This document shows, in pieces, positions 34,540-46,070 of a DNA stretch of 64,000 nucleotides (position 1 is its first letter; each line of letters begins with the position of its first letter). The position numbers and the translations under genes are program-made. A model generated the notes under the pieces. The model searched no databases. It worked only from the letters and a program-made list of their open reading frames with translations, and was not told the origin of the DNA. The DNA is from Pollutimonas sp. M17 (GTDB lineage: Bacteria; Pseudomonadota; Gammaproteobacteria; Burkholderiales; Burkholderiaceae_B), in contig NZ_CP107548.1 in assembly GCF_025836975.1 (NCBI RefSeq), forward strand, positions 3,720,001-3,784,000. Direction: 5' to 3'.

Positions 34540-34645
34540 GGCTTACCCTTAACTTGAAAATTTCATATTGACGTCATTATCGACGATTCCAGGCCTGTCT
34601 GCCACATCAAGCCGTACTAACACGATGGCACGAATTCGTCCCGTC

Positions 34646-35854
34646 TCAGGATCGTTCCTTGAAGCCGCGCGCGGTCAGGAACCACACGAAGGCCAGGGCG
34701 GCCGACACCAGAAACACCGCCGACGAACGGTTCAGCGACGCCAACAAGCCACCCGCCGCGCCCCCCAGGAACACGCCCAGGGATTGCGCCGTATTGTAAA
34801 AGCCCAGGGCCAGGCCTTTGTATTCCGGCGGAGCCACCCGGGAAACCAGCGAGGGCTGCAAGGCTTCCAGGATATTGAAGGCAATGAAAAAGCCGACCAG
34901 CATCGCCACCGTCCAGAAAAAGCTGTGGCTGGCCAGCGGCATCAGGGCCAGCACGACCACCAGGCCGGCCACCGCGATCTCCAGCGCGATCTTGTGGGCG
35001 CGCCGGGTCTCGGTATAGAAGACCGCGGGCACCATCAGGACGAAGGACAGCAAAATGACCGGCAGATACACTTCCCACAGATTGGCGGACTTGTAACCGC
35101 CCAGCGTCGCCAGCAGGCCCGGCGCCACGATGAACAGGGCCATCAGGATGAAGTGCAGGCAGAAGACGCCGAAATTCAGGCGCAGCAGGTCGACATGGCC
35201 CAGAACGTCGCGCGGCCGGGCCTGGACGATGGGTGCCTTGGCCAGGGGAACGGCCGGCACCACGAAGCAGGCGATCAGCAGGCAGACGAAGCCCAGCAGG
35301 CTGATGGCCCAGAACAGGCCCGACAGGCCGAACTCGCCCACCAGCATGGGCGACAGGACCAGGGACACGGCAAATGAAATGCCGATGGAACCGCCCACCA
35401 TGGCCATGGCCCGCGTGCGTACCTCGGGTCGCGTGGCATCGGCCACCCAGGCGGTGATGGCGGCGGAGACCGCCCCCAGGCCCTGGATGACGCGGCCCGC
35501 GATGATCCAGTCCACATTCTCGGCCAGGGCGCAGATGACCCCGCCGATAATGAACAGCAGCATGCCGAAGACGATCACGGCGCGGCGGCCGTAGCGGTCC
35601 GACGCCATGCCCAGCGGGATCTGCATGATGGCTTGCGTCAAGCCATAGGCGCCCAGCGCCAGCCCGACCTTGGCCGCATCGTTGCCGCCGGGGATGGTCT
35701 GGGCCGCCACCGCGAAAATGGGGGTCAGCAGGAACAGGCCCAGCATGCGCGAGGCGAAAAGCAGCGCCAGGGTGACGCTGGCGCGCCGCTCGGTGGGCGT
35801 CAGCCTGAGCTTCGCCCGGGAAGAGATACCGGGATGATCGGCGGGATGGCTCAT
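34646..35854 (-). CDS. MFS transporter
   Basis: 402-residue major facilitator with 12 predicted membrane helices. The loop 2-3 motif is GMASDRYGRRAVIVFGM, and the N-terminal half has LGLALGAYGLTQAIMQIPLG. It resembles multidrug/sugar-efflux type MFS proteins. Substrate unknown. The conserved location between ssb and uvrA is typical, not a clue to transport substrate. Confidence 0.88.
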   Translation of the reverse strand: MSHPADHPGISSRAKLRLTPTERRASVTLALLFASRMLGLFLLTPIFAVAAQTIPGGNDAAKVGLALGAYGLTQAIMQIPLGMASDRYGRRAVIVFGMLLFIIGGVICALAENVDWIIAGRVIQGLGAVSAAITAWVADATRPEVRTRAMAMVGGSIGISFAVSLVLSPMLVGEFGLSGLFWAISLLGFVCLLIACFVVPAVPLAKAPIVQARPRDVLGHVDLLRLNFGVFCLHFILMALFIVAPGLLATLGGYKSANLWEVYLPVILLSFVLMVPAVFYTETRRAHKIALEIAVAGLVVVLALMPLASHSFFWTVAMLVGFFIAFNILEALQPSLVSRVAPPEYKGLALGFYNTAQSLGVFLGGAAGGLLASLNRSSAVFLVSAALAFVWFLTARGFKERS

Positions 35855-35985
35855 AAAAACTCGTTAGATGGATAAGCGCACAAGAGTCCGGGCTGCGCGG
35901 CCTCCCGCAAACGGGCTAGCGCACGGAACCGGGCTGCGCGTTATAGTAGCAAGTTAGCCTTTGAAAGACCTGAACCTTGAAGCTT

Positions 35986-38835
<2,850 letters not shown>

Positions 38836-38901
38836 CGCCGCCGCTGTTCCGCATGCGGCCCGCCGTCCGCTAAGCGCCGGGCGCGCCTTCGCTTCCGGCC
38901 T

Positions 38902-40038
38902 TCACAGGCCCTGGTCCATGTGGAAAAGATTGTGGTGCTCGCGTATGGCGTAGCGGTCGGTCATGCCCGCGATGTAGTCGGCAATGGCCCGCGCCTGCGC
39001 CACGTCGTCGTCGCGCCGGTAGTCGCCGGCCAGCAGCCGGGGGTCCTGCAAGAAAGCCGTGAACAACTCGCGCACGATGGTCCGCGCCTTGGTCGTCATC
39101 CGCATGACCCGGTAGTGCCGGTACAGGTTTTCCAGCAGGAAGCTTTTCAGGGCATCCGCCTGGCGCCGCATCGAAACGGAAAACGCGGCCAGCGGCGGCG
39201 CCGCGCGCACCGCATCGGCGCTGTCGGGTTTATGCACGGCGATATTGGCCAGGGTGGTTTCGGTCAGGTCCATCACCAGGGTATTGATCATCGACCGGAT
39301 GATCTCGGCCACCAGCCGCCGCTTTTCCAGGGTGGGGTGCCTGCGCTTCACGGCGGCGTGGTGCGTGGCGAAGATTTCCAGCATCTGCAGCTGCTCTATG
39401 GTGATAAGCCCCGAACGCAGGCCGTCGTCGATATCGTGGTTGTTGTAGGCGATCTCGTCGGCCAGGTTGGCGATCTGCGCCTCCAGCGACGGCTGCGTCC
39501 GGTTCAGGAAGCGTTCGCCCACATCGCCCAGCAGCCTGGCGTGCCTGACCGAGCAATGCTTCAGGATGCCTTCGCGCGTTTCAAAGCATAGATTCAGGCC
39601 GTTGAACGCCGCATAGCGCTCCTCCAGCTCGTCCACCACCCGCAGGCTTTGCAGATTGTGCTCGAAGCCGCCGGCCTTGGGCGCCAGCTCGCGCATGCAG
39701 GCATTCAGCTCGTCCTGCCCGGCGTGGCCGAAGGGGGTATGGCCCAGGTCGTGGGCCAGCGAAATCGCCTCGGTCAGGTCTTCGTGCAGGCCCAGGTTCC
39801 GCGCCAGCGTGCGCGCGATCTGGGCCACTTCGATGCTGTGCGTCAGGCGGGTGCGAAACAGGTCGCCCTCGTGGTTGATGAAGACCTGGGTTTTATATTC
39901 GAGCAGGCGGAATGCGTTGCAATGGATGATCCGGTCGCGGTCCCGCTGGAATTGATTGCGGCCGACCGCCGCCGGCTCGACGTGCCGCCGCCCGCGCGTC
40001 AGATCGGGATGGCATGCGTAGGAAGCCGGCGCCCGCAT
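38902..40038 (-). CDS. dgt: Deoxyguanosinetriphosphate triphosphohydrolase-like protein
   Basis: 378-residue HD-domain phosphohydrolase that removes triphosphate from dNTPs. Motifs: [20 protein letters not shown], the HD pair in [18 protein letters not shown], and [14 protein letters not shown]. It belongs to the shorter dGTPase type-2-like subfamily. It follows aroB by 12 bp in the aroK-aroB-dgt order, a common beta/gammaproteobacterial cluster. Confidence 0.93.
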   Translation of the reverse strand: MRAPASYACHPDLTRGRRHVEPAAVGRNQFQRDRDRIIHCNAFRLLEYKTQVFINHEGDLFRTRLTHSIEVAQIARTLARNLGLHEDLTEAISLAHDLGHTPFGHAGQDELNACMRELAPKAGGFEHNLQSLRVVDELEERYAAFNGLNLCFETREGILKHCSVRHARLLGDVGERFLNRTQPSLEAQIANLADEIAYNNHDIDDGLRSGLITIEQLQMLEIFATHHAAVKRRHPTLEKRRLVAEIIRSMINTLVMDLTETTLANIAVHKPDSADAVRAAPPLAAFSVSMRRQADALKSFLLENLYRHYRVMRMTTKARTIVRELFTAFLQDPRLLAGDYRRDDDVAQARAIADYIAGMTDRYAIREHHNLFHMDQGL

Positions 40039-40050
40039 CGTCGACAGGCC

Positions 40051-41139
40051 CTAGGCCGCCGCTGGCGCGACGGTTTTTTCAAGGGCGCGGCGCACATCGT
40101 CCAGCGGCGCCGCCTGCAGCCGGGCCTGGCCGATTTCGGGCAACAGGACGAAGCGCAATTGACCGCCCTCGGTTTTCTTGTCCACCTGCATCAGGTCTAT
40201 CCAGCGTTCGGTGCCCAGGTCGGGCGGCTGGATGGGGCAGCCTATGGCCTGGACCAGGGCGCGCACGCGCTCCACGCTTTCAGCGGGCAGGCCCAGCGTC
40301 AGTGCCGACAGCTCAGCGGCCTGCACCATGCCGCAACCCACGGCTTCGCCATGCAGCCATTGCCCGTAGCCCATGCCGGACTCGATGGCATGGCCGAAGG
40401 TGTGGCCGAAGTTGAGAATCGCCCGCAGGCCGGATTCGCGTTCGTCCTGCGACACGACCTGGGCCTTGAGTTCGCAGGAACGCTGGATGGCGTAGGTGAT
40501 CGCCTGGGGGTCCAGGGCGCGCAGGGCCGCCGCATTGCGTTCGCACCAGGCGAAGAATTCCGCATCGATGATCAGGCCGTGCTTGATGACCTCGGCCAGG
40601 CCGGCGGACACTTCACGCGCCGGCAAGGTCGCCAGCACGTCGGTGTCGATTTCCACGGCCAGGGGCTGGTAGAAAGCCCCGATCATGTTCTTGCCCAGAG
40701 GGTGGTTGATCGCGGTTTTGCCGCCCACCGAGGAATCGACCTGCGCCAGCAAGGTGGTGGGCACCTGGATGAAGCGTATGCCCCGCATATAGCTGGCGGC
40801 GGCAAAGCCGCAGATATCGCCCACCACTCCGCCGCCCAGGGCGAGCAGAACCGCTTTGCGATCCAGCTTATTTTGTAACAGGCTATCGAAGATCAGGTTC
40901 AGCGTCCGCCAGTCTTTGTGCGCTTCGCCATCGGGCAGTTCGATGCGCAATACGCGCTTGCCCGTGCGGGCCAGCGCCTGTTCGACCCGTCCGGCGTAAT
41001 GCGCCGCCACCGTCGGGTTGGTGACGATGGCGATGGCTGTGGCATCGCCGGGTATGCTTTGCGCCAGCGCGTCCAGGCGGCCGGCGGCCACATGAATGGG
41101 ATAAGCGCCCCCGGGCGTTTCGACCTGGACTGTGCTCAT
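40051..41139 (-). CDS. aroB: 3-dehydroquinate synthase
   Basis: 362 residues. Second step of the shikimate pathway (DAHP to 3-dehydroquinate; NAD+ and metal cofactor). Motifs: [23 protein letters not shown] (NAD site), [30 protein letters not shown], and metal ligands in [11 protein letters not shown] and [11 protein letters not shown]. The ATG overlaps the aroK stop by 4 bp, so translation is coupled. Confidence 0.97.
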   Translation of the reverse strand: MSTVQVETPGGAYPIHVAAGRLDALAQSIPGDATAIAIVTNPTVAAHYAGRVEQALARTGKRVLRIELPDGEAHKDWRTLNLIFDSLLQNKLDRKAVLLALGGGVVGDICGFAAASYMRGIRFIQVPTTLLAQVDSSVGGKTAINHPLGKNMIGAFYQPLAVEIDTDVLATLPAREVSAGLAEVIKHGLIIDAEFFAWCERNAAALRALDPQAITYAIQRSCELKAQVVSQDERESGLRAILNFGHTFGHAIESGMGYGQWLHGEAVGCGMVQAAELSALTLGLPAESVERVRALVQAIGCPIQPPDLGTERWIDLMQVDKKTEGGQLRFVLLPEIGQARLQAAPLDDVRRALEKTVAPAAA

Positions 41140-41747
41140 GGATTTACCTCGTGTTGTTGAAGCATGGGAACAAGCGCGCGCACGACCTGCGCCACCGGCA
41201 TGGCGCCGGTTTCTATGGTCAGGTCGGCGATGCTTGCATACAGCGGCTCGCGCTGCGCGATCAGTTCGCGTATGCGCCCCTGCGGGTCGGCGGTCTGCAG
41301 CAAGGGGCGGCTGCGGTCCCGCGCCAGGCGGCGAAACAATTCATCCGCGCTGGCGCGCAAATACACCACGACGCCGCGCTCTTTCAGATATTCCCGATTC
41401 TGCGCCGCCAGCACCGCACCGCCGCCGGTCGCCAGCACGATCCCCGGCTTGCGGGAACATTCGTCCAGCGCCGCGGTCTCCCGCCTGCGGAACCCTTCTT
41501 CGCCCTCGATGTCGAAAATCAGGGACACCCGGACGCCGCAACGCGCCTCCAGCTCGTGGTCCAGGTCCATGAATTCACGGTGCAGGCTGCGGGCCAGATG
41601 ACGCCCTATGGTCGTCTTGCCCGCGCCCATCATGCCCACCAGGAAAACCGGCTGCCCGAAAGGCAGCAGGGCCGGCTCGGACTGCTCGCAGGCGCCCGCA
41701 TCGCTTGCGGCTTGGACGGCAGGCTCGAAAGGTAAAGAGTCATTCAT
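41136..41747 (-). CDS. aroK: Shikimate kinase
   Basis: 203 residues from ATG 41747; a longer in-frame reading upstream is rejected. P-loop [16 protein letters not shown], shikimate-binding [21 protein letters not shown] and [10 protein letters not shown] are all present, with the lid Arg in [10 protein letters not shown]. It has an extended ~30-residue N-terminal tail before the P-loop compared with E. coli AroK, usual in Bordetella relatives. It is divergent from mrcA. Confidence 0.95.
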   Translation of the reverse strand: MNDSLPFEPAVQAASDAGACEQSEPALLPFGQPVFLVGMMGAGKTTIGRHLARSLHREFMDLDHELEARCGVRVSLIFDIEGEEGFRRRETAALDECSRKPGIVLATGGGAVLAAQNREYLKERGVVVYLRASADELFRRLARDRSRPLLQTADPQGRIRELIAQREPLYASIADLTIETGAMPVAQVVRALVPMLQQHEVNP

Positions 41748-41862
41748 TTGTGTATTATCCCACTTGCAAGCTGGCCGCACCCCACTACACTGCATTACTT
41801 GGTTACATTAAGCTGATGCGCAAATCATAGTCTGCTCACGGTTAGACTTAAAATCGCCCCTA

Positions 41863-44298
41863 ATGAGTTCTTCTACCGCTTCCCCCAAAAAAAATTCCGC
41901 CGCGACCTCTTCGTGGATTGGCCGCTTTTTCCTCAAGGCCGCGATTTTCGCGGCGGGGCTGGGGCTATGCGGCGCGCTGCTCGGCTCCCTGGCCCTGGCG
42001 CTGGCCTGGCCCAATCTGCCGGACCTGAGCGCCATGATCGATTACCGGCCGCGGGTGCCCCTGCGCATCTACACGGCCGACAAGGTGCTTATCGGCGAGT
42101 TCGGCGAAGAGCGCCGCAATGTGCTGCGCTTCAATGAAATACCCGACGTCATGAAATCGGCCATTCTATCAGCCGAAGACGACCGCTTTTACCAGCACGG
42201 GGGCATAGACTGGACGGGCGTGGCGCGCGCCGTAGTCGCCAACCTGACCCACATGTCGAAAACCCAGGGCGCCAGCACGATCACCATGCAGGTCGCCCGG
42301 AACTTCTACCTGTCCTCCGAGAAAACCTATACCCGCAAGTTCTACGAACTGCTGCTGACGTTCAAGATCGAAGCCACGCTGACCAAGGACCAGATCCTCG
42401 ACCTGTACATGAACCAGATCTATCTGGGTCACCGCGCCTATGGGTTCGCGGCCGCGTCGCGCACCTATTTCGGCAAGCAGCTGGCCGACATCACGCCCGC
42501 CGAAGCCGCCATGCTGGCCGGCATCCCCAAGGCGCCCTCGCGCTTCAATCCCATCGCCAACTTCGACCGCGCCAAGTCGCGCCAGGCCTACGTGCTGGGA
42601 CGCATGCGCAACCTGGGCTACCTGACCGAAGCCGAGTACCAGCAGGCAAAGGAACAGAAGATCGTCATCCAATCGGCGCCCGGGACACCGGCCGGAGGCT
42701 ACGCCATCCACGGCGATTACGTCGCCGAACTGGCGCGGCAATTGCTTTACGGCGTCTACCAGGACGACATCTATTCCCGCGGTTTCAACGTCTACACCAC
42801 GGTCCGATCCAAAGACCAGGAAGCCGCCTACCAGGCGGTCAGGGAAGGCATCCTGGACTACACCCGCCGCGCCCCCTATCCGGGGCCGGAAGAAACCCTG
42901 GATCTGCCCGCAGGCATTGAGAGCTCGCCCGCCCAGCTGGACGCCATACTCGACGAATTGCAGGAAAAGTATCCCGACAACGGCGACCTGCTCACCGGCG
43001 TGGTACTGGCGGCCAGCCCGACCAAGATCACCGTGGCGCGCACCTCCAACGAAATCATCGAGGTCACCGACAAAGGCGCTCTGCGCATCGTGGCCCGGGG
43101 CCTGGTCAAGAATGCCAAGGACAATGTCAGGATAGAACGCGGCTCGGTGGTCTACGTCCATAAGAACGGCGACCACTGGGAAGTGATCAACGCGCCCACC
43201 GTGCAGGCCGCCTTCGTCTCGCTGCGGCCGCAAGACGGCGCGATCCAGTCCCTGGTGGGCGGCTTCGACTTCGAGGACGGCAAGTTCAACCGCGTCACGC
43301 AAGCCTGGCGTCAGCCGGGCTCGGCGTTCAAGCCCTTCATCTATGCATCGTCCCTGGAGCGCGGACTGACGCCGGCCACCCAGGTTTCCGACGAGCCCTT
43401 TACCCTGACCGCCGCCCAAACCGGTTCGAAAGCCTGGGCTCCGAAGAATTACGGCCGCACCTACGAACCCATGCTGACCATGCGCCAGGGCCTGTACAAA
43501 TCCAAGAACATGGTGTCTATCCGCATCATGCAGGCCGTGGGCCCCAAGTACGTGCAGGACTATGTCACGCGCTTCGGCTTCGACCGCGAGCGCCAGCCCG
43601 CCGTGCTGCCCCTGGCACTGGGCGCGGGCAGCGTCACGCCCCTGCAGCTGGCGGGTGCCTATGCGGTTTTCGCCAACGGGGGCTATCGCATTCCGCCCTA
43701 CCTGATCGACCACGTCACCGACAGCAGCGGCAAGGTCATCATGCAGGCCAAACCCATCATCGCCGGCGACGCGGCGGCCCGGGCCATCGACCCGCGCACC
43801 GTCTATGTCATGAACGACATGCTGCGCGGCGTGGCCACGTACGGCACCGGCGCCCGGGTTCACCGCGAACTCAAGCGCGACGACATCGGCGGCAAGACCG
43901 GCACCACGAACGAATCGCATGACGCCTGGTTTGCGGGCTTCACGCCCAAGCTGGTCGGCGTGGTCTGGATGGGTTACGATCAGCCGCGTTCACTGGGCTC
44001 CAGCGAAACCGGCGGTGGCGCATCGCTGCCCATCTGGCTGGACTACATGCGCTATGCCCTGAAGGACCAGCCCCAGACTCCACCCGGCCCCATTCCCGAT
44101 GGGCTCAGCAAGATCGACGGCGACTTCTACTTCGCCGAGTTCCCCCCCGGACAGGCCGTGGCGCGCGTAGGCCTGCCTTCGCCCAACGACATCCCCCTGG
44201 ATGGCGGCGGCTCCGACGGCATCAGCGATCTGCTCAATCAACTGACCGGCGGAGGCGGGCAGCCCCGACGCGAACAACCGCCCGACGTACCGTTTTAA
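41863..44298 (+). CDS. mrcA: Penicillin-binding protein 1A (class A, bifunctional)
   Basis: 811 residues. A short cytoplasmic tail and one membrane helix (about 22-48) precede the GT51 glycosyltransferase domain with the catalytic Glu in ILSAEDDRFYQHGGIDW, QGASTITMQVARNFYL and YLGHRAYGFAAAS. An OB-like insert follows, then the transpeptidase domain with active-site Ser in RQPGSAFKPFIY, SKNM (SxN) and KTGTTNESHDAW. It builds peptidoglycan at the inner membrane. The Shine-Dalgarno is weak. Normal length. Confidence 0.96.
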   Translation: MSSSTASPKKNSAATSSWIGRFFLKAAIFAAGLGLCGALLGSLALALAWPNLPDLSAMIDYRPRVPLRIYTADKVLIGEFGEERRNVLRFNEIPDVMKSAILSAEDDRFYQHGGIDWTGVARAVVANLTHMSKTQGASTITMQVARNFYLSSEKTYTRKFYELLLTFKIEATLTKDQILDLYMNQIYLGHRAYGFAAASRTYFGKQLADITPAEAAMLAGIPKAPSRFNPIANFDRAKSRQAYVLGRMRNLGYLTEAEYQQAKEQKIVIQSAPGTPAGGYAIHGDYVAELARQLLYGVYQDDIYSRGFNVYTTVRSKDQEAAYQAVREGILDYTRRAPYPGPEETLDLPAGIESSPAQLDAILDELQEKYPDNGDLLTGVVLAASPTKITVARTSNEIIEVTDKGALRIVARGLVKNAKDNVRIERGSVVYVHKNGDHWEVINAPTVQAAFVSLRPQDGAIQSLVGGFDFEDGKFNRVTQAWRQPGSAFKPFIYASSLERGLTPATQVSDEPFTLTAAQTGSKAWAPKNYGRTYEPMLTMRQGLYKSKNMVSIRIMQAVGPKYVQDYVTRFGFDRERQPAVLPLALGAGSVTPLQLAGAYAVFANGGYRIPPYLIDHVTDSSGKVIMQAKPIIAGDAAARAIDPRTVYVMNDMLRGVATYGTGARVHRELKRDDIGGKTGTTNESHDAWFAGFTPKLVGVVWMGYDQPRSLGSSETGGGASLPIWLDYMRYALKDQPQTPPGPIPDGLSKIDGDFYFAEFPPGQAVARVGLPSPNDIPLDGGGSDGISDLLNQLTGGGGQPRREQPPDVPF

Positions 44299-44309
44299 TG
44301 AGGTTCACC

Positions 44310-44519
44310 ATGCAAGCGCAATCCGCCCCGACGTCCGCCTACGCCGTCTGCCGCTACGCGGCCTGTCTGGCCCTGGTCTCCATGCTGGCCGCCTGCGGCT
44401 ACAAGGGACCGCTGTACATGCCGCCCCCGCCGCCCGACGAATCGCTTGCGGCGCCGCCCACACCCGCCGCGCTTCCGGCATCCGAGCCCGCCACAACGGC
44501 TCCGGTCCAAGCAAAATAG
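44310..44519 (+). CDS. lptM: LPS translocon maturation chaperone LptM (YifL-type small lipoprotein)
   Basis: 69 residues. The signal peptide ends at a lipobox LAAC followed by GYKGPLYMPPPPP, the LptM hallmark. It is a lipidated periplasmic/outer-membrane protein that assists LptD folding (known for E. coli). ATG at 44310 (after GAGG) is preferred to one at 44298 that overlaps the mrcA stop. The usual lptM-lysA order is kept. Confidence 0.9.
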   Translation: MQAQSAPTSAYAVCRYAACLALVSMLAACGYKGPLYMPPPPPDESLAAPPTPAALPASEPATTAPVQAK

Positions 44520-44570
44520 GCCACGGCCGCCTCGGCGCAGCCCGACGAATTCAACCACTCCAAGTAAACG

Positions 44571-45839
44571 ATGACTGTTGCTCCTCATTTCCAGTTCCTG
44601 AACGGCTCCCTCCATGCGGAGCGCGTCCCGCTGGCCGACCTGGCCCGTGAATACGGCACCCCCCTGTATGTCTATTCGCGCCAGGCCTTGCACGATGCCT
44701 GGGAAGCCTACCGGACGGCTGCCCGGGACCGCGATGTGCTGGTGTGCTACGGCATGAAGGCCAACTCGAACCTGGCCGTGCTCAATGAGTTCAAGAAGCT
44801 TGGATCCGGCTTCGACATCGTGTCGGGCGGAGAACTGGCCCGTGTCCTGGCCATAGGCGGCGATCCCTCCCGCATCGTCTTTTCCGGCGTCGGGAAACAG
44901 GCCTGGGAAATGAAGAATGCCCTGGAAGCCGGCGTCAAGTGCTTCAATGTGGAATCCGAGGCCGAGTTGCTGCGCTTGTCCCAGGTGGCGCATGCCATGG
45001 GCAAGGTCGCCCCGGTATCCTTGCGGGTCAATCCCGACGTCGATGCGCAGACCCATCCGTATATTTCAACCGGCCTGAAGGAAAACAAGTTCGGCATCGC
45101 CATCGAAACCGCCCTGGCCGTCTACCAGCGTGCCGCCGCCCTGCCCGGCCTGGAAATCGTGGGGGTGGACTGCCACATCGGATCGCAGATCACCGAAGTC
45201 AGCCCCTATATCGACGCCCTGGGCAAGCTCATCGCCCTGATCGAGGAGCTGGCCGGCGCCGGCATCCACCTGAAGCACCTGGACCTGGGCGGCGGCATAG
45301 GCATACGCTATACCGACGAAACCCTGCTCTCGCCCACGACATTGCTGGACAAGGTGTTCCAGGAACTGGACCGGCATGGCCTGGGCCATTTGCAGATCGT
45401 CCTGGAACCGGGCCGCTCGCTGGTCGGCAATGCCGGCGTCCTGCTGACCACGGTGGAATATCTGAAGCACAGCGAGGCGAAGAACTTCGCCATCGTCGAT
45501 GCCGCCATGAACGATCTCATACGCCCCACGCTCTACGATGCCTGGCACAGCGTCAAGCCGGTGAACCCGCGCGAGCGCAATGCCGGCACCCCTTCCTATG
45601 ACATCGTGGGCCCCATTTGCGAAAGCGGCGACTGGCTGGCGCGCAACCGCAAGCTTGCGCTGCAACAAGGCGACCTGCTTGCCATCATGTCCGCTGGCGC
45701 CTACGCCTTCACCATGGCCAGCCAATACAATACCCGCCCGCGCGCCGCCGAAGTCATGGTCGATGGCGGCCAGGCCCATGTGGTGCGCCCCCGCGAGACG
45801 CTGGAAAGCCTGTTTTCGGCTGAAACCACGCTGCCTTGA
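44571..45839 (+). CDS. lysA: Diaminopimelate decarboxylase
   Basis: 422 residues, PLP-dependent fold III enzyme making L-lysine from meso-diaminopimelate. The PLP lysine is in VCYGMKANSNLAVL (near residue 61); later motifs are SGGELARVLAIGG, HIGSQI, DLGGGIGIRY, LEPGRSLVGNAG and the substrate Cys in GPICESGDWLA. It lies after lptM, as in most gammaproteobacteria and betaproteobacteria. Confidence 0.97.
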   Translation: MTVAPHFQFLNGSLHAERVPLADLAREYGTPLYVYSRQALHDAWEAYRTAARDRDVLVCYGMKANSNLAVLNEFKKLGSGFDIVSGGELARVLAIGGDPSRIVFSGVGKQAWEMKNALEAGVKCFNVESEAELLRLSQVAHAMGKVAPVSLRVNPDVDAQTHPYISTGLKENKFGIAIETALAVYQRAAALPGLEIVGVDCHIGSQITEVSPYIDALGKLIALIEELAGAGIHLKHLDLGGGIGIRYTDETLLSPTTLLDKVFQELDRHGLGHLQIVLEPGRSLVGNAGVLLTTVEYLKHSEAKNFAIVDAAMNDLIRPTLYDAWHSVKPVNPRERNAGTPSYDIVGPICESGDWLARNRKLALQQGDLLAIMSAGAYAFTMASQYNTRPRAAEVMVDGGQAHVVRPRETLESLFSAETTLP

Positions 45840-45845
45840 CCATCG

Positions 45846-45873
45846 TTGACATTGGCGGCCGCCGCAATATAAA
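45846..45873 (+). promoter_or_regulatory. Strong sigma-70 promoter for the GGDEF-EAL gene
   Basis: TTGACA at 45846-45851 and TATAAA at 45868-45873, spaced 16 bp, beginning 7 bases past the lysA stop. No other plus-strand gene starts before 46071, so the transcript would carry a leader of roughly 190 nt. Confidence 0.6.
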
Positions 45874-46014
45874 GAAACAAGCGAAATGACCGTTAACATA
45901 CTGTAAGCCGAACGACTTATGCCTCGCATCAAACACCTGGGCAGATTCGACACAGGCGAATGCCGCCCATGTCGTCGCGAACCAGGCGGCGGCATCAAGT
46001 TAAGTTTTATGCCT

Positions 46015-46043
46015 TGCAAGCGGCCCGGACCGGGCCGCTTGCA
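46015..46043. repeat. Near-perfect 14-bp-arm palindrome in the leader of the GGDEF-EAL gene
   Basis: Arms 46015-46028 and 46030-46043 are perfectly complementary around a single A. It lies 28 bp before the ATG. There is no following T-run, so it is not a terminator. As DNA it could be an operator; as RNA, with a slightly opened loop, it would form a very stable hairpin next to the ribosome-binding region. Confidence 0.75.
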
Positions 46044-46070
46044 GGGCGGAAAAGTCGGCCACAGTAGATC

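Noticed and set aside
46015-46043. Palindrome after lysA as the lysA terminator
   Set aside because: It has no T-run and lies about 175 bp past the lysA stop, downstream of a strong promoter facing the next gene.
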